The position numbers and the translations under genes were made by a program. Positions 54,747 through 64,000 of a stretch of DNA of 64,000 bases are shown one piece after another. The notes below the pieces were generated by a model that had not been told where the DNA came from, searched no databases, and saw only the letters and a program-made list of their open reading frames with translations. Each line of letters begins with the position of its first letter. Position 1 is the first letter of the stretch. Source of the stretch: Druceiella hillmani (lineage: Eukaryota > Arthropoda > Insecta > Lepidoptera > Hepialidae); assembly GCA_039881145.1 (NCBI GenBank), contig JAYKKI010000008.1:29990501-30054500 (forward strand), read 5' to 3'.

Positions 54747-55210
54747 AATTGCAGCATTCAACTTGATACTGATGTATGACCGCGTAAGTAACTGTAACAG
54801 CGTCGGTACGGTTGCTCCTAATAATAGAATTCGGTTGTTAGAAACTGGTACATGCCTGAGTATGCATTAAATGGACTAGAATACACCCGTAAACGTATTT
54901 TAACATATTGATTTATCACTATTAAAATTGTTTGAACTAACTGGTCTTTTTTTAGCATATAGAAATCATAGCATAATGAAGTTTTGTTAATTGCAACATT
55001 CAACTTGATACTGGTATATGAGAGTGTAACTGTAACAGAGTCGATACGGTTGCTCCTAATAATAGAATTCGGTTGTTAGAAACTGGTACATGCCTAAGTA
55101 TGCATTAAATGGACTAGAATACACCCGTAAACGTATTTCAACAAATTTATTTATTACTATTAAAGTTGTTTGAACTAACTGCTCATTTTTTTAGCATATA
55201 GAAATCATCT
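54747..55210. repeat. two-copy tandem repeat, 242-bp unit
   Basis: AATTGCAGCATTCAACTTGA at 54747 and AATTGCAACATTCAACTTGA at 54989; both continue with GTTGCTCCTAATAATAGAAT and AAATGGACTAGAATACACCC. High identity. Confidence 0.93.
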
Positions 55211-55344
55211 TCACCTTTTAATGCACTCGGAGTTAACGATCGACGTCTATTGTGTAATTTTTGTACATTGAAGTAATAGACACATAAAATTACGTAAATA
55301 ATTTTATTTGCTTTATAAATTGTCAAGGTTCGAAACACTAAAAT

Positions 55345-55690
55345 GTTGGTAATTGATGTCATGTATCAGGATTGATGTCATGTATCAGGATTGACTTCAT
55401 GTATCAGGATTTATGTCATATATCAGGATTGATATCATGTGTCATAACACTAAACTGTCGGTAATATATAGATTGATGTCATGTGTCAGGATTGAAGTCA
55501 TGTGTCAGGATTGATGTCATGTGTTATAACACTAAAATGTCGGTAATATATAGATTGATGTCATGTATCAGGATTGATGTCATGTGTCATAACACTAAAA
55601 TGTCGGTAATATGTAGATTGATGTCATATGTCAGGATTGAAGCCATGTGTCATAACACTAAAATGTCGGTAATATATAGATTGATGTCAT
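55345..55690. repeat. minisatellite, TTGATGTCATGTATCAGGA unit
   Basis: Runs of a 19-nt unit (ATTGATGTCATGTATCAGG and variants) interleaved with a longer unit CATAACACTAAAATGTCGGT + AATATATAGATTGATGTC, about five times. The open frame across it (55483-55701) is a repeat artefact. Confidence 0.92.
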
Positions 55691-56009
55691 GTATAGGCTG
55701 AACCTTTATGAAATTACATTATATTGCATTCTCAACGATAAAAGTACCTAACTCAAAATGCAATCACATAATTCTCATATTTTCAAAGTTTTATAAACCT
55801 AAAATTAGTGGATTATAATTAAAATAAAGATTTATAATGAAATCACTAATTAACCAGACAAAAAACATTGATATTAAATAATTTTCAGTCTCACAGATTT
55901 TTCTTTCTTGAAAAATGTATTCCGTTGTGATCAAATTCGTGATTATATTTCATTTTTATAGACAAGTAAACAAACATTTTAATTAAAAATATACAAGATT
56001 TCCCTTAAG

Positions 56010-56400
56010 GAATCGCTGTAAACATAGTCCCAGCCGCTATTCATAAATAAATACTAACGTATAAGTTACACCGGCCGTAAAGTATCTCCTATAAAACACC
56101 GAGCTGATGCGGAAGTCATTTTGCCATAAAAAGCCAGTTTCGAGCTACCGTTTTAACAACCCCCGTGGCAATAGCGGGCAAACGTGATACAGATCGACGA
56201 ACGTAGCGAACGTCTGTATGTACTTCACAAAAACTGTATCGCGGAAAAGGCTTTCATTGTAAAAAAAAAAAGAAAATCTCTTTATCGCGTAAGCTTCTTT
56301 AGTTTCCCGGAAGCTTTTACTGCTTTTAGGGAAAAAAACGCATTTAAGAATTGCATCCCAACGACACGCAACTTACGGAGAAAACATGGTAGATATTATT
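56010..56400. other. GC-richer island
   Basis: Contains GCCGCTATTCATAAATAAAT and GCCATAAAAAGCC, and a small CG-rich inverted word (GACGAACGTAGCGAACGTC). An 80-codon + frame (56184-56426) lacks recognisable features. Confidence 0.3.
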
Positions 56401-56529
56401 TAAAGTATTTTATTTTTTTTAAATAACATTTTGCCATCATTTGGAAAAATGTCATGCTATCACAATAATTATAAAATGAATATCAAAATCATTTCAAACT
56501 TTCGAGTATAAATAATTTGGCGGACACGT

Positions 56530-56680
56530 ATTTGAACACATATTACTACATACATCACATATTACTACATACATCGTACTACAATACATCACATATTACT
56601 ACATACATCGTACTACAATACATCACATATTACTACATACATCGTACTACATGTGAACACATATTACTACATACATCGAC
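56530..56680. repeat. minisatellite of CACATATTACTACATACATC units
   Basis: Repeated CACATATTACTACATACATC and GTACTACAATACAT blocks, about four cycles. Confidence 0.9.
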
Positions 56681-56999
56681 TATATTCGAACACCTTTAAC
56701 AGTTCGTTACAGGCAGATGAAATACTTTTATATTGAACATGGTAATCAACATGCATTACCAGCGAACGAAGTATATCGTAACAGCATTAAATCTACTCAT
56801 CATTCGACTAAATTCACCACAATTCCATTTTAGAATACCACTGTAACATGAATACGTCATCTCTCACCAACGGACTCAGCTTACAGCAATAAATTTCAGC
56901 CCTAGAACACTTTAATTACGTAGTATTTCACATATACCATTGCCTTTTATTAACAGTAATGACCTCAATGTCTTTCAGTAATTCATCCACAGTACTTCC

Positions 57000-57520
57000 C
57001 GACATTATCATCTTTCAAGCCTCCCTCGCACCGCATTTACAACCGTTCATCGCCTGCCCGCATCGCTGGTCGTTACCAGCTGAGCCAAGTTAATGGAACA
57101 ATGGCGTGAACGGATCAAATAATAATAGCGAACTAAATATATTCGCAGCGTCGCCAAGTTTCGCCGGCTGCCGCATGCGATCGGTCGATCGGCATGTGAG
57201 CGCGCGCGCGGCGGCAGGCGCTCCGAGCACCGGGGTCCTTGGCCCACAAACGATACGCAAGTCACTTTTACCATTGCAATAAAACGGAATCGAATGCGCG
57301 CCCACGCGTCGAGCTCGATTGTTCTACTAGGTCATGAGCCCGACGCTTCCGTGCCTACAGGCATGACTATTCACTCCGCTAGATGCGAAGACAAACAAAA
57401 CTGTCGTTAATCGAGGACACCGGCGATATTAGGGGTGTGTCCTTGTGTATAAAATAGTCCTAATGAGACGCAAATTACGCCAGTCATGCCGTAGGATATA
57501 GCGTTTCAACAGAGAGTAAA
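57000..57520. other. GC/CpG-rich island with GCAATAAAAC
   Basis: The most GC-rich block of the right half: CGATCGGTCGATCGGCATG (palindromic), a (CG)n run GCGCGCGCGCGG, and GCAATAAAACGGAATCG. Minus-strand frames of 71-75 codons overlap each other and match nothing known. Could be a promoter, enhancer or first exon. Confidence 0.35.
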
Positions 57521-58870
57521 GGAACCTTTGTCACGAACTTTGAATGTCATTATTAAATAGAAATATTTTATAGCGATGGATGCCAGTAAATAGTGTTCTT
57601 GGCGTTTACGTAACAACTAGGATAGTTTTTTATAGATTCACGCCATCTTTTATAGATCGGACACATACTTCCTATGAGGAAAATTTTCCATAAAGTCATA
57701 TTGAAAACTTGTTTGTCGTTTAGACTCGAAATACCTATTTCCCATATCGATAGGGTTAATACTCTATCCGTTTGTAGCAGTAAATACATTGAAATAGTCC
57801 ATTATTATCTAAAAAAGGGAAATCAATGCAATACCTAACTAAATAAATAATTCAGTGTATATATGACATCTAACAGAATATGCGGATGCTTTGGAAGCCC
57901 CACTTTTTCAACTTGGCCACAAAAATAGCGTCGATCAAAATTTAGGTTAAATTCGTAGATAGACAAAATTTATCCTATACATATTTTCAAAAGTAGTAGT
58001 CCAAACGGTAAACAAAGCACAAAGTATACATTACTAATAATAATTTGCAAAATACTACAACGTTTGCCGAAAAAAATCCCTCACTTATCAAAAAAAAAAG
58101 AAACTAAACTAAAATCTATTCCAACAATGCTTCTTATTTTAGTAAGAAATATTTTGCAATACCTCTCTTACTTGTTCGAACATGTCTTGAACGACACTTC
58201 ATTTTTTCTTGTCACACCTCAGACATTTTTTCACAAGCCGTGCATTGCATATTCAATCAAATTGCGCAACATCATCTCGAAATTTCCCTATTTTTGCAAC
58301 TTCAAAACTTGAATTTTATACATAGCAAATTACGGACAGCATAGCAAATGACAAATAGCAGACAAATGACAAATAGCAGACAAACTTATATCTCCCCAGG
58401 CACTGAACTTTGATGAATTTGTGGTTTACAAGTGACAAATGCATCGTGGTAATTATTTCAATAGCTCTTCATATTTAATCAAGAGATCGCAGCAAAAATA
58501 TATCTCGTTTATATATGTATAGAACGAGACATCATTTTGAAATTATTATAATTTTAATATAAAGTTATATTACCAATACATTACCAACGTTACGTGTTTT
58601 AGATGCATTATAACGCCATATTTTAAACAAAATATTTTTATATTAAATTGTTTTTTATAGGTTCAAAATAATGCCTCTGATAACGAATTAATTATTGCAG
58701 ACTTTACTTTTTTATTTAACACCAATTTTACTACAATGTAGTTGGAGAAACAATTTTGTAAAAATCGAATGAAATCTCAGATTTTTTATGTACCAACTAC
58801 GCAAGATGTAAAGTTTGCATGTCGCAGGAGTAATACAATACGGTAGTATTATAATATTGTGTAATATAAG

Positions 58871-59168
58871 TTAATTAAAAACCAGTCTTGAAAAAAATTC
58901 AAAAATTTATTGAAAAATAAGCCAGTTGTAGGCTTCTAAATTTGAAGCTACGAATAGAGTTGAGTATGTCTCTGTCTCTTTTCCTCTCGTAGAATATAAT
59001 GTGCGATATTAAAAATGACCTCACAACACAGTATTGCCGTCCTTCTCTAAATATTAAATTATAACTCGGTCAATTTTTAAGATTATTAAAAAAAAATTTC
59101 GCTCTTCATCAGCTTGTACCTTGAAATTATAATTAATGAAATAAAAAGAAATTAGTCAAATACCCAAT
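58871..59168. repeat. dispersed repeat, copy 2 (inverse of 28751-29060)
   Basis: Reverse-complement copy of the element in the other GckIII intron; see that entry. Minor base differences show both are old. Confidence 0.85.
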
Positions 59169-59229
59169 TTTAACGTATCATAATTGGCAGCGTGAGGCTA
59201 AATGTAGAATGCGTCGTAAATAAACATGT

Positions 59230-59440
59230 GTTCATATATCAAAGAGAACGGTGTGGGAGGACTTTGCGAAACTTCTCAGAGACCGCGTCAATCACGGCAG
59301 TGGTTATCGATACCGGATAACAATAAAGAACGTTTGATGGGATCGCGACGGGACACGTAAGGGCACTAAAGGGCATAAGCCGCTATAAATATCCGAAACC
59401 ACTCAAAACCGCATGCAGCGTCCCACTCAAGGTTTCGAGG
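59230..59440. promoter_or_regulatory. GC-richer island with TATA-like word
   Basis: GCCGCTATAAATATCCGAAA at about 59379 followed about 45 nt later by GCGTCCCACTCAAGG; upstream AACAATAAAGAACG. A core-promoter reading is possible but nothing transcribed downstream is recognisable. Confidence 0.25.
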
Positions 59441-59594
59441 AAATAATATTTATTGAGATTTTTCGCATAAACTATAAAAAAAGATGAATCGCAAAAGAGT
59501 TATCGACATATCCATCACACTTCACAGCTTTCATGTAGTGCATCGAATTCCTCTTCACTGTCTTTGACATTATTTATTAACAATACTTTTCTTT

Positions 59595-59682
59595 GTTAGT
59601 AAAACATTTATTACAATAATTTCTATTACTGTAATAAGTGTTTTACTTAACTAACACTTAATTTAAATTAATTAAGTGTTAG
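59595..59682. repeat. two adjacent hairpins
   Basis: First: GTAAAACATTTATTAC pairs with GTAATAAGTGTTTTAC (about 59599-59646). Second: CTAACACTTAATTTAAATTA pairs with its own mirror ending AAGTGTTAG (59651-59682). Confidence 0.8.
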
Positions 59683-60239
59683 TAACACATGATTGTGTCC
59701 AAGTTTCGTATATTTAAAAAAATTAATGTTAAAATTTCGCTCGCTTCATGTATGCAGAATTTGATTATGGGATTTCGTATTTTAAAGTGTCATTTTATAT
59801 TCGATTCCTGTATTCTAATTCCAAACAATATTAAAGTATATTTCTACTGTAGTACTTTCATTTTGGGCCAACGATATGACTGTGGCCCTGCTATCTATAT
59901 GCGTACAGTTATACCTGGTACGAGTAGCGAATAATTTGAAAAACGATTTATAATCTCAATTTTTAACATCTTAAAATTAGTACTGACGATTAAAATATAC
60001 AATTCATTAACATGTACGATTGTAACATTTAATTACCGACAGACAAATGCAGATGGTACAAAATGTCAAACTAATTTTGTAGAGTGGATGAACGTTTTAA
60101 ATTTAGCCAAAAACATAAATGTATAGTTTCTCATAAAATCCATTAATGGAAAAAATAATAAAAAATAACAATATATCGCATAAATTACACAGAAAAAATA
60201 TAAAATGACAAATAATTGTCTATGAAAAATAATATTCAA

Positions 60240-60528
60240 TCCATACATATAATAAAACTGTAACAGAGTGAATTCTGAACATGGAAAATATTTTAAAGAA
60301 AGCGATTGGTTTAACGTATAGAATGGTAAAAGAAGCCAGAAAACCTCTTTTTAGAATTTTTGTGTCTGTGTATGTACTTTGTGCGTCAATTACACAAAAT
60401 CTGCTGGATAGATTTTGATGAAATTTAGCATGGTTACCATACAGCAGTTTATAACCAAGAATAACATGTGAGAGAAAAATAATTCTTATTCCGAATTTCA
60501 CGCGAGTGAAACCGTGGGGTTCAGCTAG
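60240..60528 (+). mobile_element. non-autonomous Helitron-like element, about 289 bp
   Basis: Starts TCCATACATATAATAAAA (one base off the 13030 and 63745 copies). Middle part TGCTGGATAGATTTTGATGA then ATTTAGCATGGTTACC, and 3' end GAATTTCACGCGAGTGAAAC then GTTCAGCTAG|T. The hairpin before CTAG and lack of terminal inverted repeats fit Helitrons. Confidence 0.65.
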
Positions 60529-61019
60529 TATTAAATAAAAATGGAAATGAAATTTATGAGACAGACTTTTTAATACAGGAAGAAATCCAAATATAACCAA
60601 TAATTGCTAAAAAAACATGTTTTTAGGAAATTATATCCGAACGGTCGGAACATGTAAACAATGAATAATTTAAAAGTTACTAATATATAGCACAAATAGT
60701 CAATGAATAGCGACATTATAAAAGAGTGCGCAAAAGATCATATGATTTCATTAGACCATATTCAGAAGATTAACTGAAAGCGAGTGAGTAGAAATAGGAA
60801 TGTAAACAAGGAAAAGACTTAAAGACATGATATAGATATATAGATGTGATGCTCCGTTACAACCAACTGCCGCTTTCTTGGGTCATGATGTAAAGATACT
60901 AATTGCGAATGTTCGTACGTTTTTATGCTTTTGATGTAACTACACACCGATACTAATTTTCCCAGTTCGTTGTCGAATATCTTCACGACAGTACAACACG
61001 TAGCATCAATTCGTCGACC

Positions 61020-61250
61020 ACAATTTACTGTCATCGCACAGCGGACATAATGCACGTCGCATACCCGAGGCTAACCGCGTAACGCGGTACGCAACCACCT
61101 TGGCTGCGCGCCAACCATCCGAGGAGTCCGTTGCGACTGGTCCGAGAACGCCACTTGTAAGACAAAGGCGCGGTTTTCGATTTTTCTCCGGCGACAGCGT
61201 AAGCCGCACTGCGACACAGTGATATAACCGTGTTACGATCGTATACAATA
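61020..61250. other. GC-rich island
   Basis: GCATACCCGAGGCTAACCGC, GGCTGCGCGCCAACCATCCG. Two minus-strand frames (80 and 126 codons) span it without recognisable domain. Regulatory element or unknown exon. Confidence 0.3.
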
Positions 61251-61409
61251 AAATAATTCAGCAATAGAACGGAGCACATAACTACTGAACTAAATTTGAA
61301 GCATTTTTTGCAACCGGTAGTATCAAGACGAACCCATTGGAAATAATTTCCAAAGATTATGAATTGATTTCTTTTTACTAATTTGTTTATTAACCATTTG
61401 AGGACCGAC

Positions 61410-61458
61410 ATTTATCCCCATAAAGCGACCTTTTTTATCCCCATAAAGCGACCTTTTT
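61410..61458. repeat. direct duplication of ATCCCCATAAAGCGACC
   Basis: ATCCCCATAAAGCGACCTTT occurs twice in a row (about 61413 and 61437). Confidence 0.9.
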
Positions 61459-62029
61459 TTCGGGAAATTTGTCTACACAAAGAACGTTCCGTTAAAATAA
61501 CCATTTCAAATGTTTTATTACTGATGCCATTTTTGTTTAAACAAAATTACAATGGATGTGGATTTATGTGTAAGCCCATTACAGGTAATAGAGATTTTTT
61601 TTCAATACGGCACTTGTATATTTAAAAAAATTAACACATTAACGAAGTACAGTCAGAAAAGTGCCACATTAGTCCATACATAAGACGGACAAGCGAGATT
61701 TTTGGCTTTGTGGCTTTTTATCAAACTCTTATAAATTATAATTAATTTTATCCCAATTGACCACTAAAGTAGAAGAATACCAGTAGCTAAAAACCACTTT
61801 CTGATCCAAACATGAATTCAAGTCTATTCAATTCTTCCGTCGACAATAAAATCGCAAACAGATAATAGAAAGACTGATCGTAGACACTCAGTTCAAAACA
61901 AAGTTGACTCAACAATAATTTACGGTAGTAAACGGTCGCCACTTAAAAATGAATATATTCTTGTTATCACGCAATTTAGAAGACGTACGCATTAAGCGAC
62001 GATATTAGAATGTTAGCATCTACTTATAC

Positions 62030-62479
62030 CAGAAGTTCCCAACCCGGGGGGCGCGCCTCCCAAGGGGGGCATAGAGAGATGTCAAGGGGGGCGGAAAGCG
62101 TTTGTATTTTAGAAAGAAAAAACAAAAAAAATACAAATAACATTACAATGTGATGTTTAATTAACATGCATAAAATTAATGATATTAAATATCATATTCA
62201 CTATTATTACCACAAACTTGCGAAAAATTTGACGTTTTGGTGTACATTTTTTGTTGAGAAATCAGTTTGAGTGTGTAAAATTATTGTGTCTCACTGTTAA
62301 AAGGTAAGTTTGTGTATTTACAAACTTCAGTTACCATTTTTATTTAATTTACTATTTAATTTTCAAAGGGGGGGGGCATGAAAAAGTAAAGGGGGGGGGC
62401 ATGAAAAAGTAAAGGGGGGGCATGAAAATATAATTTATAGTCCGGGGATCCTCAACAAAAAAAAGGTTGGGAAACCCTG
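62030..62479. mobile_element. 450-bp non-autonomous hAT element with perfect 8-bp target duplication
   Basis: The left end CAGAAGTTCCCAACC and right end GGTTGGGAAACCCTG are inverted repeats of the hAT type (CAGGG..TTCCCAA). The flanks are ACTTATAC at 62022-62029 and ACTTATAC at 62480-62487, an exact 8-bp target duplication. There is no transposase. Internal direct repeats of GGGGGGGCATGAAAA occur three times near 62368-62425. Confidence 0.92.
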
Positions 62480-63017
62480 ACTTATACCAAGGGGAAGGGT
62501 CTGGAGGTGTCAACAGTTCAATATTAGCTAGTTAAGCTTAAATTAATGAAATAACAGAACTGATATATTAAGTGATATACGAACTAACTTTAGGAGTTGT
62601 CTGATATTAATAAGTTCAATGGGGAAATATTCCCAAAATATATTACCAGTTTCAAAAATTAAAAAAAAAACACTTTTATTACAATATAACGCACAAAATA
62701 ATTTTTGAAGCGTGCGGTTCACTCTGGATTCTAACTACCCCTTCAAAGGCGAAGGAAAAAAGGGGATGGCGAAATAAAAGTTATTGGTTTTAATTACAAT
62801 ATATGTAATGTACAACAAAAAGTTACGGTTATTAAAACTTTAGTACTTATTAAGTTGAACGCCCCACGCGTTTATATTTCAGTAGTTAAACATACATTGT
62901 AATTAAAACAAATAACTTTTACTTCAACGCCCTTGACTTTTAAAAGTTAGGTAGAGTCCAGGGTGGGATATACATATTAAAAATTATGTTATATGTTTTA
63001 GTTTACTGTAATAAAAG

Positions 63018-63350
63018 CCTGTTATTAGGTTTCCGACCCCCAAAATGAAAAAAAAAACGGAAACTGTACAGAATCACTTCGTTGTCCGTTCGTCCGTCTG
63101 TTTAGCAAAGGAGTTTTTTTTTCAGATTGTTTTTGAGATTGTATACTGACGCATATAATCTTACATTGCTGTAAAATATTTTTTGGTTCGCGAAACAAAG
63201 AGATATGACCATTTAAATCGTTTTTTCTGAATTCATACAATAGTCTTACTACTGTTCATCATAACCTAAAGGGTACTTCCGATTCACCTATAATTTTGAA
63301 AATCTGCATTATGGGGATTTCAAAATTGTAGGTGAATCGGAATATATCTT
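63018..63350. repeat. interspersed repeat of lepidopteran style, ending in hairpin
   Basis: Text such as GGTTTCCGACCCCCAAAATG, ACGGAAACTG, ATCACTTCGTTGTCCG and later GGGTACTTCCGATTCACC resembles a common moth/butterfly interspersed repeat. Its right part is a hairpin: 63277-63304 pairs with 63316-63342 over about 26 bp. Confidence 0.55.
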
Positions 63351-63744
63351 ATAATACAAATGAAAGGATAAATTAAAAAATTGATTATATCAAATTCTGT
63401 GCGGAATTATACACTTATATATAATTAGTTAGTTTTTACGCCTGTGAAAGATATAGAAATTAATATATTTACGTTGTGAAAAATTAATAATTGTAGATAG
63501 TTTATTTAGAAATACCATGTATCCTTAAATGTTTATAAGTACCTAAATATGTATGAAATCGTCGTATATTTTAGATAGGACGTATTTTTGAGATTCGTTT
63601 TTTTTAGTTTTTTTTTTAACTAATAATTTATTTTACTGTAGTCTTACAAATTAAACTTTTATCTAGAACCAGTAAAGCTTTAACCTATTTAGACGATGGT
63701 AATAACTAACGAAATTACATACATTTATCTTTCATATTTTTCTA

Positions 63745-63960
63745 TCTATACATATAATAAAATGGTATGTCTGGTAATGGTATGGCCATGTCTGTGCGCG
63801 TATCATGCACAGAGCACTAGACACATATTTGAATGAAACTTTGCAGTTTTGGCTTGGTCAACATCCGCAATAGGGATTGTCAAAATTATTACTCAGTTCT
63901 ACAGCTCCATAATTAAATAACAGATTTATACTTTATTAATTGATAGCAAAGTCTGTTTAT
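63745..63960 (+). mobile_element. Helitron-like 5' end
   Basis: Starts with TCTATACATATAATAAAA, identical to the word at 13030, and then ATTTGAATGAAACTTTGCAG, the weak-homology middle of such elements. It may continue past what I can see; end approximate. Confidence 0.5.
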
Positions 63961-64000
63961 TTTATAACCAACCAACTGGTTAGTTTTAGTTTTATAACCT

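Larger units (their letters stand above)
37228..64000 (-). other. presumed very long GckIII intron
   Basis: No exon for the kinase N-lobe (glycine loop, VAIK, the conserved YYGSYLK end) was seen on the minus strand up to the window edge. The simplest reading is a single intron, or intron plus 5' region, longer than 26.7 kb. It contains tandem arrays, transposon pieces and GC-rich islands, listed separately. Other stretches are AT-rich and show nothing that I can name. Confidence 0.55.

Noticed and set aside
55345..55690. Possible CRISPR-like alternation of repeats and spacers
   Set aside because: The 'spacers' are themselves repeated, spacing is irregular, and the genome is animal nuclear DNA.
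55483..55701. Repetitive open frame with RLMSCIRIDVMCHNTK-type repeats
   Set aside because: It is just the minisatellite read in a frame whose units have lengths compatible with staying open; no start context or gene structure.
57047..57305. Overlapping 71-75 codon frames in the most GC-rich island as genes
   Set aside because: Stop codons are rare in CpG-rich DNA, so such frames arise by chance; no domain, and two frames overlap equally well.
61386..61640. TTAACCATTTGAGGACCGAC as a third piggyBac-type end
   Set aside because: It starts with TTAACC as such elements do, but no partner end with matching inverted repeat and TTAA was found within 1 kb.
37228..64000. Search for kinase N-lobe exons (GKGSFGEV, VAIKIIDLE, YVTKYYGSYLK) on the minus strand
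   Set aside because: No segment in this range reads like these motifs; the exons must be outside the window.
1..64000. tRNA or rRNA genes
   Set aside because: No cloverleaf-like segment with internal A/B boxes and no rRNA stretch was recognised by reading; a tRNA scan would be decisive.

Overview
This 64 kb window is AT-rich insect nuclear DNA. Short exons are separated by GT/AG introns, and the introns carry degenerate cut-and-paste transposons (Tc1, piggyBac, hAT), Helitron-like ends, foldback elements and many local tandem arrays. Several dispersed repeats look like those familiar from moth and butterfly genomes, so Lepidoptera or a close relative is the best guess; this is an inference from repeat style, not proof. 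There is no sign of a prokaryotic or organellar segment.

Left third (1-24,086, + strand): the 3' part of one large gene for a long coiled-coil protein. I recover eleven exons with matching splice phases, which together read 1,687 codons plus a stop. The gene starts left of the window and I cannot name it; a mitotic or centrosomal scaffold or motor tail (CENP-E-like) is possible but unproven. Its introns hold a Tc1 relic, two hairpin (foldback) elements, a Helitron-like end, a three-copy tandem array, a 2.6 kb decayed piggyBac element with recognisable ends, and a 644 bp piggyBac-type deletion derivative with intact TTAA flanks only about 60 bp before the last exon.

Middle (24,087-28,140): gene-free AT-rich DNA between two convergent genes, probably mostly the 3' UTR of the right-hand gene. 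(28,141-37,227, - strand): ten exons, in frame for 490 residues, of a germinal centre kinase III (GckIII / MST3-STK24-STK25-STK26 family). They carry the kinase catalytic loop through the C-lobe, a long linker, and the C-terminal PDCD10/CCM3-binding helical region. The N-lobe exons (glycine loop, VAIK lysine) are not in the window.

Right (37,228-64,000): no convincing coding exon. Since the kinase N-lobe must lie further right, this is most simply one intron of more than 26.7 kb. It holds several unrelated tandem arrays, a hAT element with a perfect 8-bp target duplication, Helitron-like pieces, and about eleven GC-rich islands spaced every few kb, which look like regulatory elements rather than exons.

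No new defence-type or operon-like system was found. The most interesting items are the unnamed coiled-coil gene with its ambiguous 3' exon, the GC-island archipelago in the kinase intron, the newly delimited transposons, and a perfect 23-bp-arm hairpin.
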